Counted from the stretch's first letter, positions 7,927 through 18,079 are shown. The stretch: 64,000 bases of DNA from Aliiroseovarius sp. F20344 (GCF_023016155.1 NZ_JALKBG010000006.1:558001-622000); one strand, 5' to 3'. Program-made: numbers and translations. Notes: generated from the letters alone by a model not told the origin.

Positions 7927-9675
7927 TCAGGCCTTTGCCGCGTCTTCCAGCCGAAGTTGCGGGCTGGTTCTGCCCTGCCATTGGTTGATTTCGAGTCGCC
8001 CCGCCAGATGAAAGCGAGCCCCGCCATGGTTTTCAAGCATAGGGCCCAAAGGACCATCGAAAGCCCCAAACGCAATCGCGTCGATCCGCGTTCCCAAGCC
8101 GTCCCCAAAACTGACTTTCAGGTGATTTTGACCAACGCGTTTGGCGAAAAACACCTGCACATCCGGGAAAGCAAAGCGCGGAGCGCGGGCAGAGGCCCCA
8201 AAGGGCCCGGCCTCTTCCAAGGTTTCGATCAGATCGACGGTTGCCGCGGACGGCATCAAGACACCATCCAGAACCAGATCCGCGGCCCCAAGCGCGCCCG
8301 CACCTTGTTTTTCCATCAGCTCGTTCAGCCGCGCCATGGCGGGCTCCAACTGATCACGCGACAGGCTAAGACCCGCTGCCATTTTATGGCCACCACCTTT
8401 TTGGATGACACCTTCGGTCGCCAGCTTCTGAATGGCTGCACCAAGATCAATCCCGCTGACCGAACGGCCCGACCCTTTGCCATCATCCTCGGCAAATCCG
8501 ATTACGATGGACGGGCGATTGGTGGCCTCTTTCAGGCGGCTGGCGACGATGCCCACAACGCCGGGATGCCATCCTTCGCCCGCAGCCCAAACCAACGGGG
8601 CGTCTAACCCGCGTTCTTCCGCCTGCTCCATCGCAACTTCTTGCACGCGGGCTTCAATCTCTCGCCGTTCTGCGTTGAGTTCATTAAGCTTCTCGGCAAT
8701 GGAATTGGCTTCGTTTGCATCCGTTGTCGCCAACAATCGCGCGCCAAGATCTGCTTTTCCGATACGACCGCCTGCGTTCACGCGCGGCCCCAGTAAGTAT
8801 CCAAGGTGATACGCGCGCGGGGCTTCGTTCAGCCCGGACACATCTGCCAATGCAACCATCCCAGGACGCGCACGACGGGCCATGATCTTCAAGCCCTGTC
8901 GTACGAAGGCACGGTTTGCATCGATCAGGGGGGCAACGTCCGCAACGGTGCCAAGCGCCACAAGGTCGAGCATCGAAATCAGGTCGGGTCCACTGCGTCC
9001 AGCTTCGCGCAGCAAACGTCCCAGCTCGACCAGAACAAGGAAGACGACACCTGCCGCACAAAGATAGCCGGGGGCGTCGATTTCGTCTTGGCGGTTTGGG
9101 TTCACCACTGCGGTCGCATCGGGCAGCGTTTCAGCGCCAAGGTGGTGATCCAGCACGATCACATCTGCGCCTTTTGCGCGGGCTGCGGCGATTGGTTCGA
9201 AGCTAAGCGTCCCGCAATCAACGCAGATGATCAGGCTGTGATCCTTGGCCAGCTGTTCCATAGCGGGGGTGTTGGGGCCGTAGCCTTCCGCAATTCGATC
9301 CGGGATATAGAGCTTGATCTGTCGGTCGAATTGCCGAAACCAGTCGATCAACAGAGTGGCCGAGGTTGCGCCATCTACGTCGTAATCGGCGAAAACCGCA
9401 ATCTTTTCGTTCTGATCTAGGGCTGCAAGGATGCGGGCCGCCGCCTTGTCCATGTCTTTCAGCTTGCGCGGGTCGGGTAGAAGGTCGCGCAGCGTTGGGT
9501 CAAGGTATCCTGCTGCCTCGTGGGCCGGAATGCCACGTTGCGCCAGCAGTTTGCAAAGCGGCGCGGGCAAGGTCGTTTGTTGGGCAATCGCTTCGGCCTG
9601 CCGTTCTAACTCGGGCGAGGGGCCGATCCATTTGCGCCCGGTCAAAGAGCTTTCAACGCCCAGAAACGTGCTCAT
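7927..9675 (-). CDS. recJ: Single-stranded-DNA-specific exonuclease RecJ
   Basis: A 582-residue 5'-3' single-strand DNA exonuclease of the DHH phosphoesterase superfamily, acting in RecF-pathway recombination and mismatch repair. Visible motifs: motif I FADYDVDGATSATLL (about residue 97), motif II with ICVDCG, motif III VLDHHLG (the DHH signature), and the DHHA1 motif GGHKMAAGL near residue 430. The C-terminal OB-like domain runs to the end (residues about 460-580). Length is typical for RecJ. The start overlaps the stop of the isochorismatase-family gene by four bases (9672-9675), and the gene ends the hom-glpX-isochorismatase-recJ run. Confidence 0.96.
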   Translation of the reverse strand: MSTFLGVESSLTGRKWIGPSPELERQAEAIAQQTTLPAPLCKLLAQRGIPAHEAAGYLDPTLRDLLPDPRKLKDMDKAAARILAALDQNEKIAVFADYDVDGATSATLLIDWFRQFDRQIKLYIPDRIAEGYGPNTPAMEQLAKDHSLIICVDCGTLSFEPIAAARAKGADVIVLDHHLGAETLPDATAVVNPNRQDEIDAPGYLCAAGVVFLVLVELGRLLREAGRSGPDLISMLDLVALGTVADVAPLIDANRAFVRQGLKIMARRARPGMVALADVSGLNEAPRAYHLGYLLGPRVNAGGRIGKADLGARLLATTDANEANSIAEKLNELNAERREIEARVQEVAMEQAEERGLDAPLVWAAGEGWHPGVVGIVASRLKEATNRPSIVIGFAEDDGKGSGRSVSGIDLGAAIQKLATEGVIQKGGGHKMAAGLSLSRDQLEPAMARLNELMEKQGAGALGAADLVLDGVLMPSAATVDLIETLEEAGPFGASARAPRFAFPDVQVFFAKRVGQNHLKVSFGDGLGTRIDAIAFGAFDGPLGPMLENHGGARFHLAGRLEINQWQGRTSPQLRLEDAAKA

Positions 9676-10223
9676 CCAAGCACCTGATCGGTCGACAAAA
9701 CTTGCGCAAACTCGCCATGTAGCTGGTCCAAAGCTGCCTCGTGAATTTGCGCAGCGTTTGGGGGTGTTTCATTGCGCCAAGAGCTGTCAGCATTGCCCGT
9801 GAAAGCCGCGCAGGCGTCGTGGACCAGCCGGACTTTGAAGCCCAGATTGGCTGCCATGCGCGTGGTTGTCGAGACGCAATGCGGGGTTGTCAGGCCGCAG
9901 ATGGTGACGTCGACCACATCAAGCTTTCGCAGACGTTTTTCAAGATTGGTACCAATGAAGGCCGAGTTCACATGTTTGGTTAAGACCGGTTCACCTTCGC
10001 GGGGCGACACCATGGATTTCAACGCTACGAGCCCACCATCCGGGTTAAGCGGGCTGCCGGCCGTCGTCGACAGGTGCTGAATGTGAAAGACGGGCGCAGA
10101 GTGCGCCCGCCAATGGGTCAAAAGCCGTCCGGCGTTTGACTCGGCATCCAGATTGTTGCGCGTGCCCCAGAACGGGTCGTCAAACCCTTCCTGAATATCA
10201 ATCAGGATCAGGGCCCCAAGCAT
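9672..10223 (-). CDS. Isochorismatase-family cysteine hydrolase
   Basis: A 183-residue protein of the isochorismatase/nicotinamidase fold. The catalytic triad is visible: Asp in LILIDIQEGF (about residue 9), Lys in VLTKHVNSAF (about residue 86) and Cys in GLTTPHCVSTT (about residue 118), the last preceded by the usual cis-peptide region. Family members hydrolyse amides or vinyl ethers; the substrate cannot be named here. Its ATG shares one base with the stop of glpX (10223) and its stop overlaps the recJ start by four bases, so it is embedded in a coupled operon, although its role there is unclear. Confidence 0.85.
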   Translation of the reverse strand: MLGALILIDIQEGFDDPFWGTRNNLDAESNAGRLLTHWRAHSAPVFHIQHLSTTAGSPLNPDGGLVALKSMVSPREGEPVLTKHVNSAFIGTNLEKRLRKLDVVDVTICGLTTPHCVSTTTRMAANLGFKVRLVHDACAAFTGNADSSWRNETPPNAAQIHEAALDQLHGEFAQVLSTDQVLG

Positions 10224-11194
10224 CAGTCGGCAGAAACCGGGTTGCGGTAGATCATGCGACGAACCGATCCGGTTTTCGACCGCATCAGCAGCGTTTCGGT
10301 GGTCAGCCAGCCGGGTTCGCGTTTGATGCCCGACACGATCGAACCATCGGTGACGCCGGTTGCCGCAAAGATCACATCGGCGGTGACCATTTCGTCACGC
10401 GAATAGATGCGGTCCAGATCAGTGATGCCCGCCTTGGCCGCGCGGCCACGCTCGTCATCATTGCGGAAGGTCAACTGACCCCACATTTGCCCGCCCATAC
10501 ATTTCAAAGCAGATGCAGCCAGTACACCTTCCGGCGCGCCACCGCGGCCCATATACATGTCGATGCCTGTGATCTCGGCCTCGGCGCAGTGGATGACACC
10601 GGCCACGTCACCATCGGTGATCAGGCGGATCGCAGCACCGGTCGAGCGGATGCCTTCAATCATTTCTTCGTGGCGGGGGCGTTCCAAAACGCAGACCGTG
10701 ATGTCTTTGGTGTCGCACCCTTTGGCTTTGGCCAGGGCTTCAACGCGCTCCTTGGGAGACATCTCAAGCGAGACGACGTCTTTGGGATAGCCCGGGCCAA
10801 TCGCCAGCTTCTCCATATAAACGTCAGGGGCGTGTAGCAGAGTACCACGCGGAGCCATGGCAATCACGGTCAGCGCGTTTGGCATGTCTTTGGCGGTCAG
10901 GGTTGTGCCTTCCAGCGGGTCCAGTGCGATGTCCACCGCAGGGCCGTCGCCGGTGCCGACTTCTTCGCCGATATACAGCATCGGGGCTTCGTCACGTTCG
11001 CCTTCGCCGATCACAACGGTACCTTGAATGTCCAGCAGGTTCAGCTGATCACGCATCGCGTTCACAGCGGCTTGGTCTGCGGCTTTTTCGTCCCCGCGGC
11101 CGACCAGATCGGCGCTGGCCGTGGCGGCGGCTTCGGAAACACGGGCCAAACCAAGCGAAAGCATGCGGTCGGCAAAAACGACTTTATCAGCCAT
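10223..11194 (-). CDS. glpX: Class II fructose-1,6-bisphosphatase GlpX
   Basis: A 323-residue class II fructose-1,6-bisphosphatase that removes the 1-phosphate from fructose 1,6-bisphosphate in gluconeogenesis. The text VFADRMLSLGLARVSEAAA, GEGERDEAPMLYIGEEVG (metal-binding acidic residues), DIALDPLEGTTL and MGRGGAPEGVLAA is diagnostic of GlpX. ATG at 11194 (MADKVV) with a GAGG ten bases upstream is preferred to a TTG at 11203. It follows hom by about 220 bases and is coupled to the isochorismatase-family gene by a one-base TGATG overlap. Confidence 0.96.
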   Translation of the reverse strand: MADKVVFADRMLSLGLARVSEAAATASADLVGRGDEKAADQAAVNAMRDQLNLLDIQGTVVIGEGERDEAPMLYIGEEVGTGDGPAVDIALDPLEGTTLTAKDMPNALTVIAMAPRGTLLHAPDVYMEKLAIGPGYPKDVVSLEMSPKERVEALAKAKGCDTKDITVCVLERPRHEEMIEGIRSTGAAIRLITDGDVAGVIHCAEAEITGIDMYMGRGGAPEGVLAASALKCMGGQMWGQLTFRNDDERGRAAKAGITDLDRIYSRDEMVTADVIFAATGVTDGSIVSGIKREPGWLTTETLLMRSKTGSVRRMIYRNPVSAD

Positions 11195-11414
11195 AAGGGG
11201 CAATCCTCACTGTCTCTATTCGGGTTCCGGTTTAAGCGCCGGGGGGGGCAGGGGCAAGTGCCTTACTTGGCGAAATAGCAGCCACAAGCCGCTTTCACGA
11301 ATAGAATCGAATGTCCGGGCTGCGAAAGTGCCCCTGAAAGAGCAGCGCGATCATAAAGATCACCGTGGCCGTGGTGACCCACGGCGCAGTTTCGTAACCG
11401 TTGCGGGAGCTGGG

Positions 11415-12707
11415 TTACAGATCTTCGATACGAATGGCGACGGGATCACCATCAACCACGCCAGTGGCCGCAAAGCCTTTGATCGCTGCATCTAATGCGT
11501 CACGGGTGCATTTATGCGTGACGATCAGGACGGGGGCCAATTTTTCATCATGGCTGGTTTGGCGCATCCGGTTGATCGAAACGCCTGCGTCACCAAGAAC
11601 GGCGGCGACCTTGGCCATCGCGCCCGGTTTGTCCAACAGGGACATACGCAGGTAATAGGGGGCAGGCTTCGCAGCCTTTGCACCCGTTACAGGGCGCAGA
11701 GTTTTTGCAGGCTGGCCAAATACCGGGATTGAGATGCCGCGCGCGATGTCCATCACGTCGCCCATCACAGCGCTGGCGGTTGGACCTTCGCCCGCTCCAG
11801 GTCCGCGCAGAACAACCTGCTCAACCGCGTCGCCTTCCACGACGACCATATTGGTGCCGCCTTCCAGCTGACCCAACGGAGAGGTGGCTGGCACAAGGCA
11901 GGGTGACATACGCTGCTCAAGCCCGCGACCCGTCATCTGGGCAACACCCAGAAGCTTGATCCGGAAACCCATTTCTGCAGCGTGTTCAATATCTTCCAGT
12001 TGGATGCGCTGAATGCCTTCCAGTTCGACCGCGTCAAAATTGACCTGCGTGCCAAAGGCGATCGAGGACAGGATCGACAGTTTATGACCGGCGTCGATGC
12101 CGCCCACGTCCAGGTTGGGATCGGCTTCCAGATACCCAAGCTCGGCGCATTCTTCGAACAGCGCGTTATAGCCACGGCCCGTGGCCTGCATCTGGGTCAG
12201 AATATAGTTACATGTGCCGTTCATCACGCCCATGACGCGGGTGATTTCGTTTCCGGCCAAGCCCTCCATCAGGGATTTGATAATCGGAATGCCGCCAGCA
12301 ACGGCGGCCTCGTAGCGGATGCGTACGCCAGCGGCCTCGGCAGCCAAGGCCAGCTCCTGTCCATGGTGGGCCAAAAGCGCTTTGTTGGCGGTGACGATGT
12401 CTTTGCCCGCTGCAATCGCGGCTTCACAGGCATCTTTCGCGGGGCCTTCATGGCCGCCCATCAGTTCGACAAATACGTCCACATCATCGCGCTTGGCCAG
12501 TGCAATGGGATCGTCTTCCCATCCATAATCCGACAGATCGACACCGCGATCTTTGTCTTTCGTGCGTGCAGAAACGGCCGAGATCACGACGGGGCGTCCT
12601 GCACGATCTTCCAGCATGGCAGCTTGCCGGCGGATGATCTTCACAACGCCGATGCCGACGGTGCCAAGACCTGCAATCCCAAGGCGAAGGGGGGCAATCT
12701 CACTCAT
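11415..12707 (-). CDS. hom: Homoserine dehydrogenase
   Basis: A 430-residue enzyme that reduces aspartate semialdehyde to homoserine, the branch point to threonine and methionine. Order: NAD(P)-binding domain with GIAGLGTVGIGVV at the N-terminus, the catalytic domain with YEAAVAGGIPI and MGVMNGTCNYIL, and DPNLDVGGIDAGHKL; then a C-terminal ACT domain (about residues 350-430, LLDKPGAMAKVAAVLGDAGVSI) that normally gives threonine feedback control. ATG at 12707 with GGAG seven bases upstream decides the start. It heads the hom-glpX-isochorismatase-recJ run. Confidence 0.97.
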   Translation of the reverse strand: MSEIAPLRLGIAGLGTVGIGVVKIIRRQAAMLEDRAGRPVVISAVSARTKDKDRGVDLSDYGWEDDPIALAKRDDVDVFVELMGGHEGPAKDACEAAIAAGKDIVTANKALLAHHGQELALAAEAAGVRIRYEAAVAGGIPIIKSLMEGLAGNEITRVMGVMNGTCNYILTQMQATGRGYNALFEECAELGYLEADPNLDVGGIDAGHKLSILSSIAFGTQVNFDAVELEGIQRIQLEDIEHAAEMGFRIKLLGVAQMTGRGLEQRMSPCLVPATSPLGQLEGGTNMVVVEGDAVEQVVLRGPGAGEGPTASAVMGDVMDIARGISIPVFGQPAKTLRPVTGAKAAKPAPYYLRMSLLDKPGAMAKVAAVLGDAGVSINRMRQTSHDEKLAPVLIVTHKCTRDALDAAIKGFAATGVVDGDPVAIRIEDL

Positions 12708-12823
12708 GTCAGTCTCCGTCGGCACTATTGTCGTTCAGGGACGTGTAGCCAAAGGCGCGGCCCTGTGCAATCCACGGCTGGCCCACATTGGGGAAATTCC
12801 TTTGAAAGTCCGGCGAGGTGCCT

Positions 12824-13111
12824 CTAGCGGCGCGCCAGTGCTGCTTGCATGCGCGATTTGGTAGCCCCGTCCACCACAGCACTTCGGCGCAGACGATCGG
12901 CGCGCGCGCGCAGAGATGCTGCGCGTGATGCCAAGGCTCCAGTGCCAAAATCTCCCTGATCCGCTGGGATCTGACCAACGATGTCATCCATTGCGACAAT
13001 CTTTGGGAAGGGCGCGTTCTTTGTAGCGCCATCTGCGAAATCGGGCATGTTCGAACAGGCCACAAGCGTGCCAAAGGCCAGAAGCAAACTGGTCGTGAAC
13101 GGGCGAGTCAT
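12824..13111 (-). CDS. Small predicted lipoprotein
   Basis: A 95-residue protein with a lipoprotein signal peptide: hydrophobic segment then lipobox LVAC with Cys19 (FGTLVACS). The mature part is short, contains FPKIVAMDDIVGQIP and ends in an Arg/Ala-rich helix with repeated ALASRAASLRARADRLRR spacing. This looks like a small outer- or inner-membrane-anchored protein; I do not recognise a named family. It precedes hom on the same strand with a gap of about 115 bases and diverges from the TetR regulator gene. Confidence 0.65.
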   Translation of the reverse strand: MTRPFTTSLLLAFGTLVACSNMPDFADGATKNAPFPKIVAMDDIVGQIPADQGDFGTGALASRAASLRARADRLRRSAVVDGATKSRMQAALARR

Positions 13112-13228
13112 CTGGCGGTGGTCCTTGATGCTTTGGTCATGGCGACCATAGACAGCACATTCAGGCGCTGCAAGGCAGCATGAAAGTAAGCGTGCAATGT
13201 TGGCAGGACGTCGCGAAACGCTTGGATA

Positions 13229-13242
13229 TGAACGATTGTTCA
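13229..13242. promoter_or_regulatory. Inverted repeat upstream of TetR gene, candidate operator
   Basis: TGAAC-GATT-GTTCA is a perfect 5+5 inverted repeat ending 14 bases before the ATG of the TetR-family gene. Its size and position fit an autoregulatory TetR operator; that is inference. Confidence 0.4.
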
Positions 13243-13256
13243 GTTACCAATCCATC

Positions 13257-13844
13257 ATGGCTCGGAAAACTGGATCACATAGCGAAATCACTGGCCCACG
13301 TGTGCGAGAGGCCGCGCTGACGCTGTTTGCGCGCCATGGCTTTGCGGCCGTGTCGATGCGCCAGATCGCGGGCGAGGTCGGTGTGCAGGCAGGCGCGCTT
13401 TATCTTTATACAAAGGACAAGCAGAGCCTGCTTTTCGACCTGATGCGCACCCATATGGACGATCTGTTGGCCGCATGGGCAGAGGAACCCAAAGGCGAGG
13501 GCGCGCTGGATACGCTTGAGGCCTTCACCCGGTTCCACATCCGTTTTCACTTGGAACGACCCGACGCGGTTTTCATTGCTTATATGGAGCTTCGCAACCT
13601 GACGGATGACAATTTCGCCGCTATCGAAGTTCTGCGTCGTCAGTATGAGGGAGAATTGGAAGCCATTTTGCGGGCAGGGCAGCACGATGGCGCCATCACC
13701 GTTCCAGATATTCGTCTGACCACCATGGCGCTGATTGCTATGCTGACAGGGGTGAACACCTGGTATCGCGAAGGTGGTCGTCTGTCGCGCGAGGCCGTGG
13801 CGGATCGGTATTGGGATATGGTACGCGGCGCAGTTGGCGCGTGA
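13257..13844 (+). CDS. TetR/AcrR-family transcriptional regulator
   Basis: A 195-residue regulator. The N-terminal HTH is canonical: VREAALTLFARHGFAAVSMRQIAGEVGVQAGALYLYTKDKQSL (about residues 15-58, shown here only by its usual landmarks F-x-x-x-GF, T/S-M-x-x-IA, G-x-LY-x-Y/HF-x-x-K). The C-terminal ligand domain (about 65-195) contains FHLERPDAVFIAYMELRNL and a C-terminal NTWYREGGRLS, typical of TetR proteins that regulate acyl-CoA or fatty acid catabolism; the effector is not known. ATG at 13257 (MARKTG) is chosen over an upstream ATG because it follows the inverted repeat at 13229-13242. It lies 40 bases before dnaG in the same direction. Confidence 0.85.
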   Translation: MARKTGSHSEITGPRVREAALTLFARHGFAAVSMRQIAGEVGVQAGALYLYTKDKQSLLFDLMRTHMDDLLAAWAEEPKGEGALDTLEAFTRFHIRFHLERPDAVFIAYMELRNLTDDNFAAIEVLRRQYEGELEAILRAGQHDGAITVPDIRLTTMALIAMLTGVNTWYREGGRLSREAVADRYWDMVRGAVGA

Positions 13845-13883
13845 GTACTGGACTCTGTCCGCTATCGAACCGATATATAGAAC

Positions 13884-15851
13884 ATGTCTCTGCCGCCCGG
13901 TTTCCTAGATGAGTTGCGTACCCGCCTCAGCCTGACACAGGTTGTGGGGCGTAAGGTCATGTGGGACCAGCGGAAATCCAATCAAGCCAAGGGCGACATG
14001 TGGGCGCCTTGCCCCTTCCATCAGGAAAAAACCGCGTCTTTTCATGTAGATGACCAGAAGGGGTTTTACTACTGCTTTGGCTGCCACGCGAAGGGCGATG
14101 CGATCAGTTTTGTGAAAGAGACCGAAAATGTCTCGTTCATCGAAGCGGTCGAGATCTTGGCGGGAGAAGCAGGCATGAAGATGCCCGCGCGTGACCCGAA
14201 AGCCCAAGAAAAAGCGGACCGCCGCACGCAGTTGGCGGAGGTGATGGAGATGGCGGTCAGCCATTTCCGCCTGATGCTGAAGACGGGGGCGGGGGCCGAG
14301 GCGCGGGACTATCTGACCCGCCGTGGCCTGAACGAAGCGGCACTGGATCGTTGGGAAATCGGCTTTGCGCCCGATGCGTGGCAGGGGCTTTGGGATCACC
14401 TGAAGGGCAAGAATGTCGACGATGACTTGATCCTTGGCGCGGGGCTGGCCAAGCCCAGTCAAAAGGGTGGCAAACCCTATGACACGTTCCGCGGACGTAT
14501 CATGTTTCCCATTCGGGATGCGCGTGGACGGGCGATCGCTTTTGGGGGCCGTGCGATGGACCCAAACGACAACGCCAAATACCTGAACTCGCCTGAGACC
14601 GAGCTTTTTGACAAAGGCCGCAGTCTGTTCAATCACGGCCCCGCCCGCGAAGCCGCGGGAAAAGGGCAGCCGTTGATTGTGGCCGAAGGTTATATGGACG
14701 TGATTGCCTTGTCCGAGGCCGGGTTCAATGCCACAGTCGCGCCGCTTGGAACTGCGATCACCGAAGATCAGTTGCGCTTGCTTTGGCGGATCGCGCCCGA
14801 ACCCATCATCGCGCTGGATGGAGACACGGCCGGTCTGCGTGCCGCGATGCGGGTGATCGACAACGCACTGCCATTGCTAGAAGCGGGTCAAAGCCTACGG
14901 TTCTCGATCATGCCGGAAGGCAAAGACCCCGATGATCTGCTGAAAGAAAGCGGATCCAGCGCGATGCAGACGCTGATTGATGGGGCTATTCCGATGGTGG
15001 ACCTGTTGTGGCGGCGTGAAACCGAAGGCAAGGTCTTTGACAGTCCTGAGCGCAAAGCGGCGCTGGACAAGGACCTGCGCCTCGCCATTTCGAACATTAA
15101 GGATCAGTCGATCCGCAATCACTATGGCCAGGCCATCAAAGACAAACGGTGGGAGCTGTTCCGCTCGCGCCCGAAAGGGCAGGGTGGCCAAAAGCGCGCG
15201 TGGCAACCGGGTAAGGGGCAGGGATGGCAGCAAACGCCGCCGGTTTTGGCCTCGACCAAGGGATCCATATTGGCGACGGCAGATGATCTGGCGCAGGAAG
15301 CGCTGCGAGAGGCTGTGATCCTTGCCATCCTGATCCGCCGCCCTGACATGCTGGATCAGGTGGAAAGCAGGATGGAGCGGTTGGACATGGTCGGCCCAGA
15401 TCATGGCGAACTTCTTCGGGTGATCTTAGGCCATGCGCATTCTGGTGCAGATGCGCTGGAAGAGGCCATCTTGAACCGAGTTGGCGGCGATTGTCTGGAC
15501 AAGCTTTTCATGCTGAACCATGTGCGCATCACGCCAGCCATTCGGTCTGTTGAGGATGATGAAATCGTTCAGGCCTGCCTGACGGAAGAGCTGACCAAGC
15601 TGGAAGCCCTGCGTGGGGTGCGTCGCGAGGTGCAGGATGCACAAGCCGACATGGAGGCCCTGCCGGATGAGGGTGTGACATGGCGGCTGGGGCAGGCAGC
15701 CGAAGCCCGCAACAATGCATTGCGCAGTCAAACCGAAGACAAAACCACCTATGAAATTGCGGACAATGGATCGCTGATGGACCGGGAAGAGCGCGATGCA
15801 TTGGACGCTTTGCTGGAACAAATTGATCCGGCGAAGCGAAAAAGCCACTAA
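13884..15851 (+). CDS. dnaG: DNA primase
   Basis: A 655-residue primase that makes RNA primers at the replication fork. The N-terminal zinc domain shows CPFHQEKTASFHVDD and CFGCHAKGD (CHCC ligands, about residues 40-65). The polymerase core (about 120-440) has GRIMFPIRDARGRAIAFGGR and the TOPRIM motifs VAEGYMDVIAL and ALDGDTAGLRAA. The C-terminal helicase-binding domain is divergent, as usual. It directly precedes rpoD, the familiar dnaG-rpoD pair of the macromolecular synthesis operon without rpsU. Confidence 0.97.
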   Translation: MSLPPGFLDELRTRLSLTQVVGRKVMWDQRKSNQAKGDMWAPCPFHQEKTASFHVDDQKGFYYCFGCHAKGDAISFVKETENVSFIEAVEILAGEAGMKMPARDPKAQEKADRRTQLAEVMEMAVSHFRLMLKTGAGAEARDYLTRRGLNEAALDRWEIGFAPDAWQGLWDHLKGKNVDDDLILGAGLAKPSQKGGKPYDTFRGRIMFPIRDARGRAIAFGGRAMDPNDNAKYLNSPETELFDKGRSLFNHGPAREAAGKGQPLIVAEGYMDVIALSEAGFNATVAPLGTAITEDQLRLLWRIAPEPIIALDGDTAGLRAAMRVIDNALPLLEAGQSLRFSIMPEGKDPDDLLKESGSSAMQTLIDGAIPMVDLLWRRETEGKVFDSPERKAALDKDLRLAISNIKDQSIRNHYGQAIKDKRWELFRSRPKGQGGQKRAWQPGKGQGWQQTPPVLASTKGSILATADDLAQEALREAVILAILIRRPDMLDQVESRMERLDMVGPDHGELLRVILGHAHSGADALEEAILNRVGGDCLDKLFMLNHVRITPAIRSVEDDEIVQACLTEELTKLEALRGVRREVQDAQADMEALPDEGVTWRLGQAAEARNNALRSQTEDKTTYEIADNGSLMDREERDALDALLEQIDPAKRKSH

Positions 15852-16042
15852 TGCGTTCGCCATAGGGGGGCGACTGCTTGCAAAGCCCCGCTAAAGCACC
15901 CACCTTACAGCTGTGGACGAATCACTGATTCGAATCAGCGTGACGTCCGTCCCGAATCACCCAAGCGCGGGTGGCCGTCAGCGAAGGACGCTTCGCATCA
16001 CCACAAACGGCCCAGACCGCATCTTTCGTGCAAGGAGAGCCC

Positions 16043-18025
16043 ATGGCTGCCAAGGACACCGCCAACGATCAAAAAGACGATCAGCACGCCGAACCGATGA
16101 CAGATATGTCACAAGCCGCGGTGAAGAAAATGATCGCCGAGGCGCGCGAGCGTGGCTACATTACCTACGATCAGCTGAACCAGGTGCTGCCGCCCGAACA
16201 GGTCAGTTCCGAACAGATCGAAGACGTGATGTCGATGCTGTCCGAAATGGGTATCAACATCATTGAAGATGAAGAGGCGGAAGAGGAAGAGAAGGGCTCG
16301 ACCGAACTTGTCGCCAAGAATGCCGGTGGTGAAGTTACCGTAGCAACGGCTGAGACGGAAAAGCTCGACCGGACTGACGACCCTGTGCGCATGTATCTGC
16401 GCGAAATGGGATCGGTAGAGCTTCTGTCGCGTGAAGGCGAGATTGCGATCGCCAAGCGGATTGAAGCTGGCCGCAACACCATGATCTCGGGCCTTTGTGA
16501 AAGCCCGTTGACCTTCCAGGCGATCACCATTTGGCGTGAAGAACTTCTGAACGAAGACATCTTGTTGCGCGATGTGATCGACCTTGATGCGACCTTCGGC
16601 AATCAGCTGGAAGAAGATGAAGAGGAAGAGGTTGCACCGGCCGCCAATGGCGCAGCACCCGCTTCCGAGAAGAAAGAAAAAGCGCAAGAGCTGGATGCAG
16701 ACGGCAATCCCATCACCAACGATGACGATGATGATGACGAGGATGAAGCCGCCAACATGTCGCTTGCCGCGATGGAAGCCGCTCTGAAACCGCGCGTGCT
16801 GGAAACCCTCGAACTGATCGCCCGCGACTATGAAATGCTGTCGGAAATGCAGGATCTGCGGATGTCCGCGACCCTGAACGAGGATGACAGCTTCTCGAAG
16901 AAGGAAGAGGGCGCGTATCAGAAGCTGCGTTCGGAAATCGTTTTGCTGGTGAACGAGCTTCACCTGCACAACAACCGCATCGAAGCACTGGTCGACCAGC
17001 TTTACGGCATCAACCGCCGCATCATGTCGATTGACAGCGCGATGGTGAAACTGGCTGACCAAGCCCGCATCAACCGCCGTGAATTTGTCGAGGCCTATCG
17101 TGGCCGTGAATTGGACCCGACTTGGCTGGAAGAGATGGGCGAAAAGACCGGGCGCGCCTGGCAGTCCTTCATCGAAAAGTCGACCGACAAGGTTGAGAAG
17201 CTGCGCGGCGACATGGCGCAAGTGGGCCAATATGTCGGCGTCGACATCCCTGAATTCCGCCGCATCGTTCAGCAGGTTCAGAAGGGTGAGAAAGAAGCGC
17301 GTCAGGCTAAGAAGGAAATGGTAGAAGCCAACCTTCGCCTCGTGATCTCGATCGCTAAAAAATACACGAACCGTGGCCTGCAATTCCTTGATCTTATTCA
17401 GGAAGGTAACATCGGCCTGATGAAGGCGGTGGACAAGTTTGAATACCGTCGCGGTTATAAGTTCTCGACCTATGCGACATGGTGGATCCGTCAGGCGATC
17501 ACGCGTTCGATCGCGGACCAAGCCCGCACGATCCGTATCCCGGTTCACATGATCGAAACGATCAACAAACTGGTCCGGACTGGTCGTCAGATGCTTCACG
17601 AAATCGGTCGCGAACCGACACCGGAGGAACTGGCCGAAAAGCTGCAAATGCCGCTTGAGAAAGTGCGCAAGGTGATGAAGATCGCCAAAGAGCCGATCTC
17701 TCTGGAAACACCGATTGGCGACGAGGAAGACAGCCAACTGGGTGACTTTATCGAGGACAAGAATGCCGTGCTGCCTTTGGACAGCGCCATTCAGGAAAAC
17801 CTCAAGGAAACTACGACCCGCGTGCTAGCTTCGCTCACTCCGCGTGAAGAACGTGTGCTTCGGATGCGCTTTGGTATCGGCATGAACACCGACCACACGC
17901 TGGAAGAAGTGGGCCAACAATTCAGCGTGACCCGCGAACGTATTCGCCAGATCGAGGCGAAAGCGCTGCGCAAACTGAAGCACCCAAGCCGCTCGCGCAA
18001 ACTGCGCAGTTTCTTGGATCAGTAA
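16043..18025 (+). CDS. rpoD: Housekeeping sigma factor RpoD (sigma-70)
   Basis: A 660-residue primary sigma factor. Region 1.1 is at about 20-90 ([21 protein letters not shown]), region 1.2 begins at [21 protein letters not shown], and a non-conserved insert carries an acidic run (DDDDDDEDE) near residue 235. Region 2 has [20 protein letters not shown] and [14 protein letters not shown], region 3 [15 protein letters not shown], region 4 [16 protein letters not shown] and an HTH ending [20 protein letters not shown]. The ATG at 16043 follows AAGGAG (16032-16037) at ideal distance. An intrinsic terminator follows the stop. It recognises most vegetative promoters. Confidence 0.98.
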   Translation: MAAKDTANDQKDDQHAEPMTDMSQAAVKKMIAEARERGYITYDQLNQVLPPEQVSSEQIEDVMSMLSEMGINIIEDEEAEEEEKGSTELVAKNAGGEVTVATAETEKLDRTDDPVRMYLREMGSVELLSREGEIAIAKRIEAGRNTMISGLCESPLTFQAITIWREELLNEDILLRDVIDLDATFGNQLEEDEEEEVAPAANGAAPASEKKEKAQELDADGNPITNDDDDDDEDEAANMSLAAMEAALKPRVLETLELIARDYEMLSEMQDLRMSATLNEDDSFSKKEEGAYQKLRSEIVLLVNELHLHNNRIEALVDQLYGINRRIMSIDSAMVKLADQARINRREFVEAYRGRELDPTWLEEMGEKTGRAWQSFIEKSTDKVEKLRGDMAQVGQYVGVDIPEFRRIVQQVQKGEKEARQAKKEMVEANLRLVISIAKKYTNRGLQFLDLIQEGNIGLMKAVDKFEYRRGYKFSTYATWWIRQAITRSIADQARTIRIPVHMIETINKLVRTGRQMLHEIGREPTPEELAEKLQMPLEKVRKVMKIAKEPISLETPIGDEEDSQLGDFIEDKNAVLPLDSAIQENLKETTTRVLASLTPREERVLRMRFGIGMNTDHTLEEVGQQFSVTRERIRQIEAKALRKLKHPSRSRKLRSFLDQ

Positions 18026-18047
18026 CAGCTTTCACAGTCTTTTAGAG

Positions 18048-18079
18048 AACGCCCTGCAATTTGCGGGGCGTTTTATTTT
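18048..18079 (+). terminator. Intrinsic terminator after rpoD
   Basis: AACGCCC (18048-18054) pairs with GGGCGTT (18066-18072) across an 11-nt loop and is followed by TTTTATTTT. It lies 23 bases after the rpoD stop. Confidence 0.8.

Noticed and set aside
10136-10837. 233-codon plus-strand frame opposite glpX
   Set aside because: Shadow of glpX; no independent coding evidence.
16109-17737. Long open frame antisense to rpoD (542 codons, minus strand)
   Set aside because: It is a shadow of rpoD codon bias, with no family pattern and no ribosome site; rpoD is certain.
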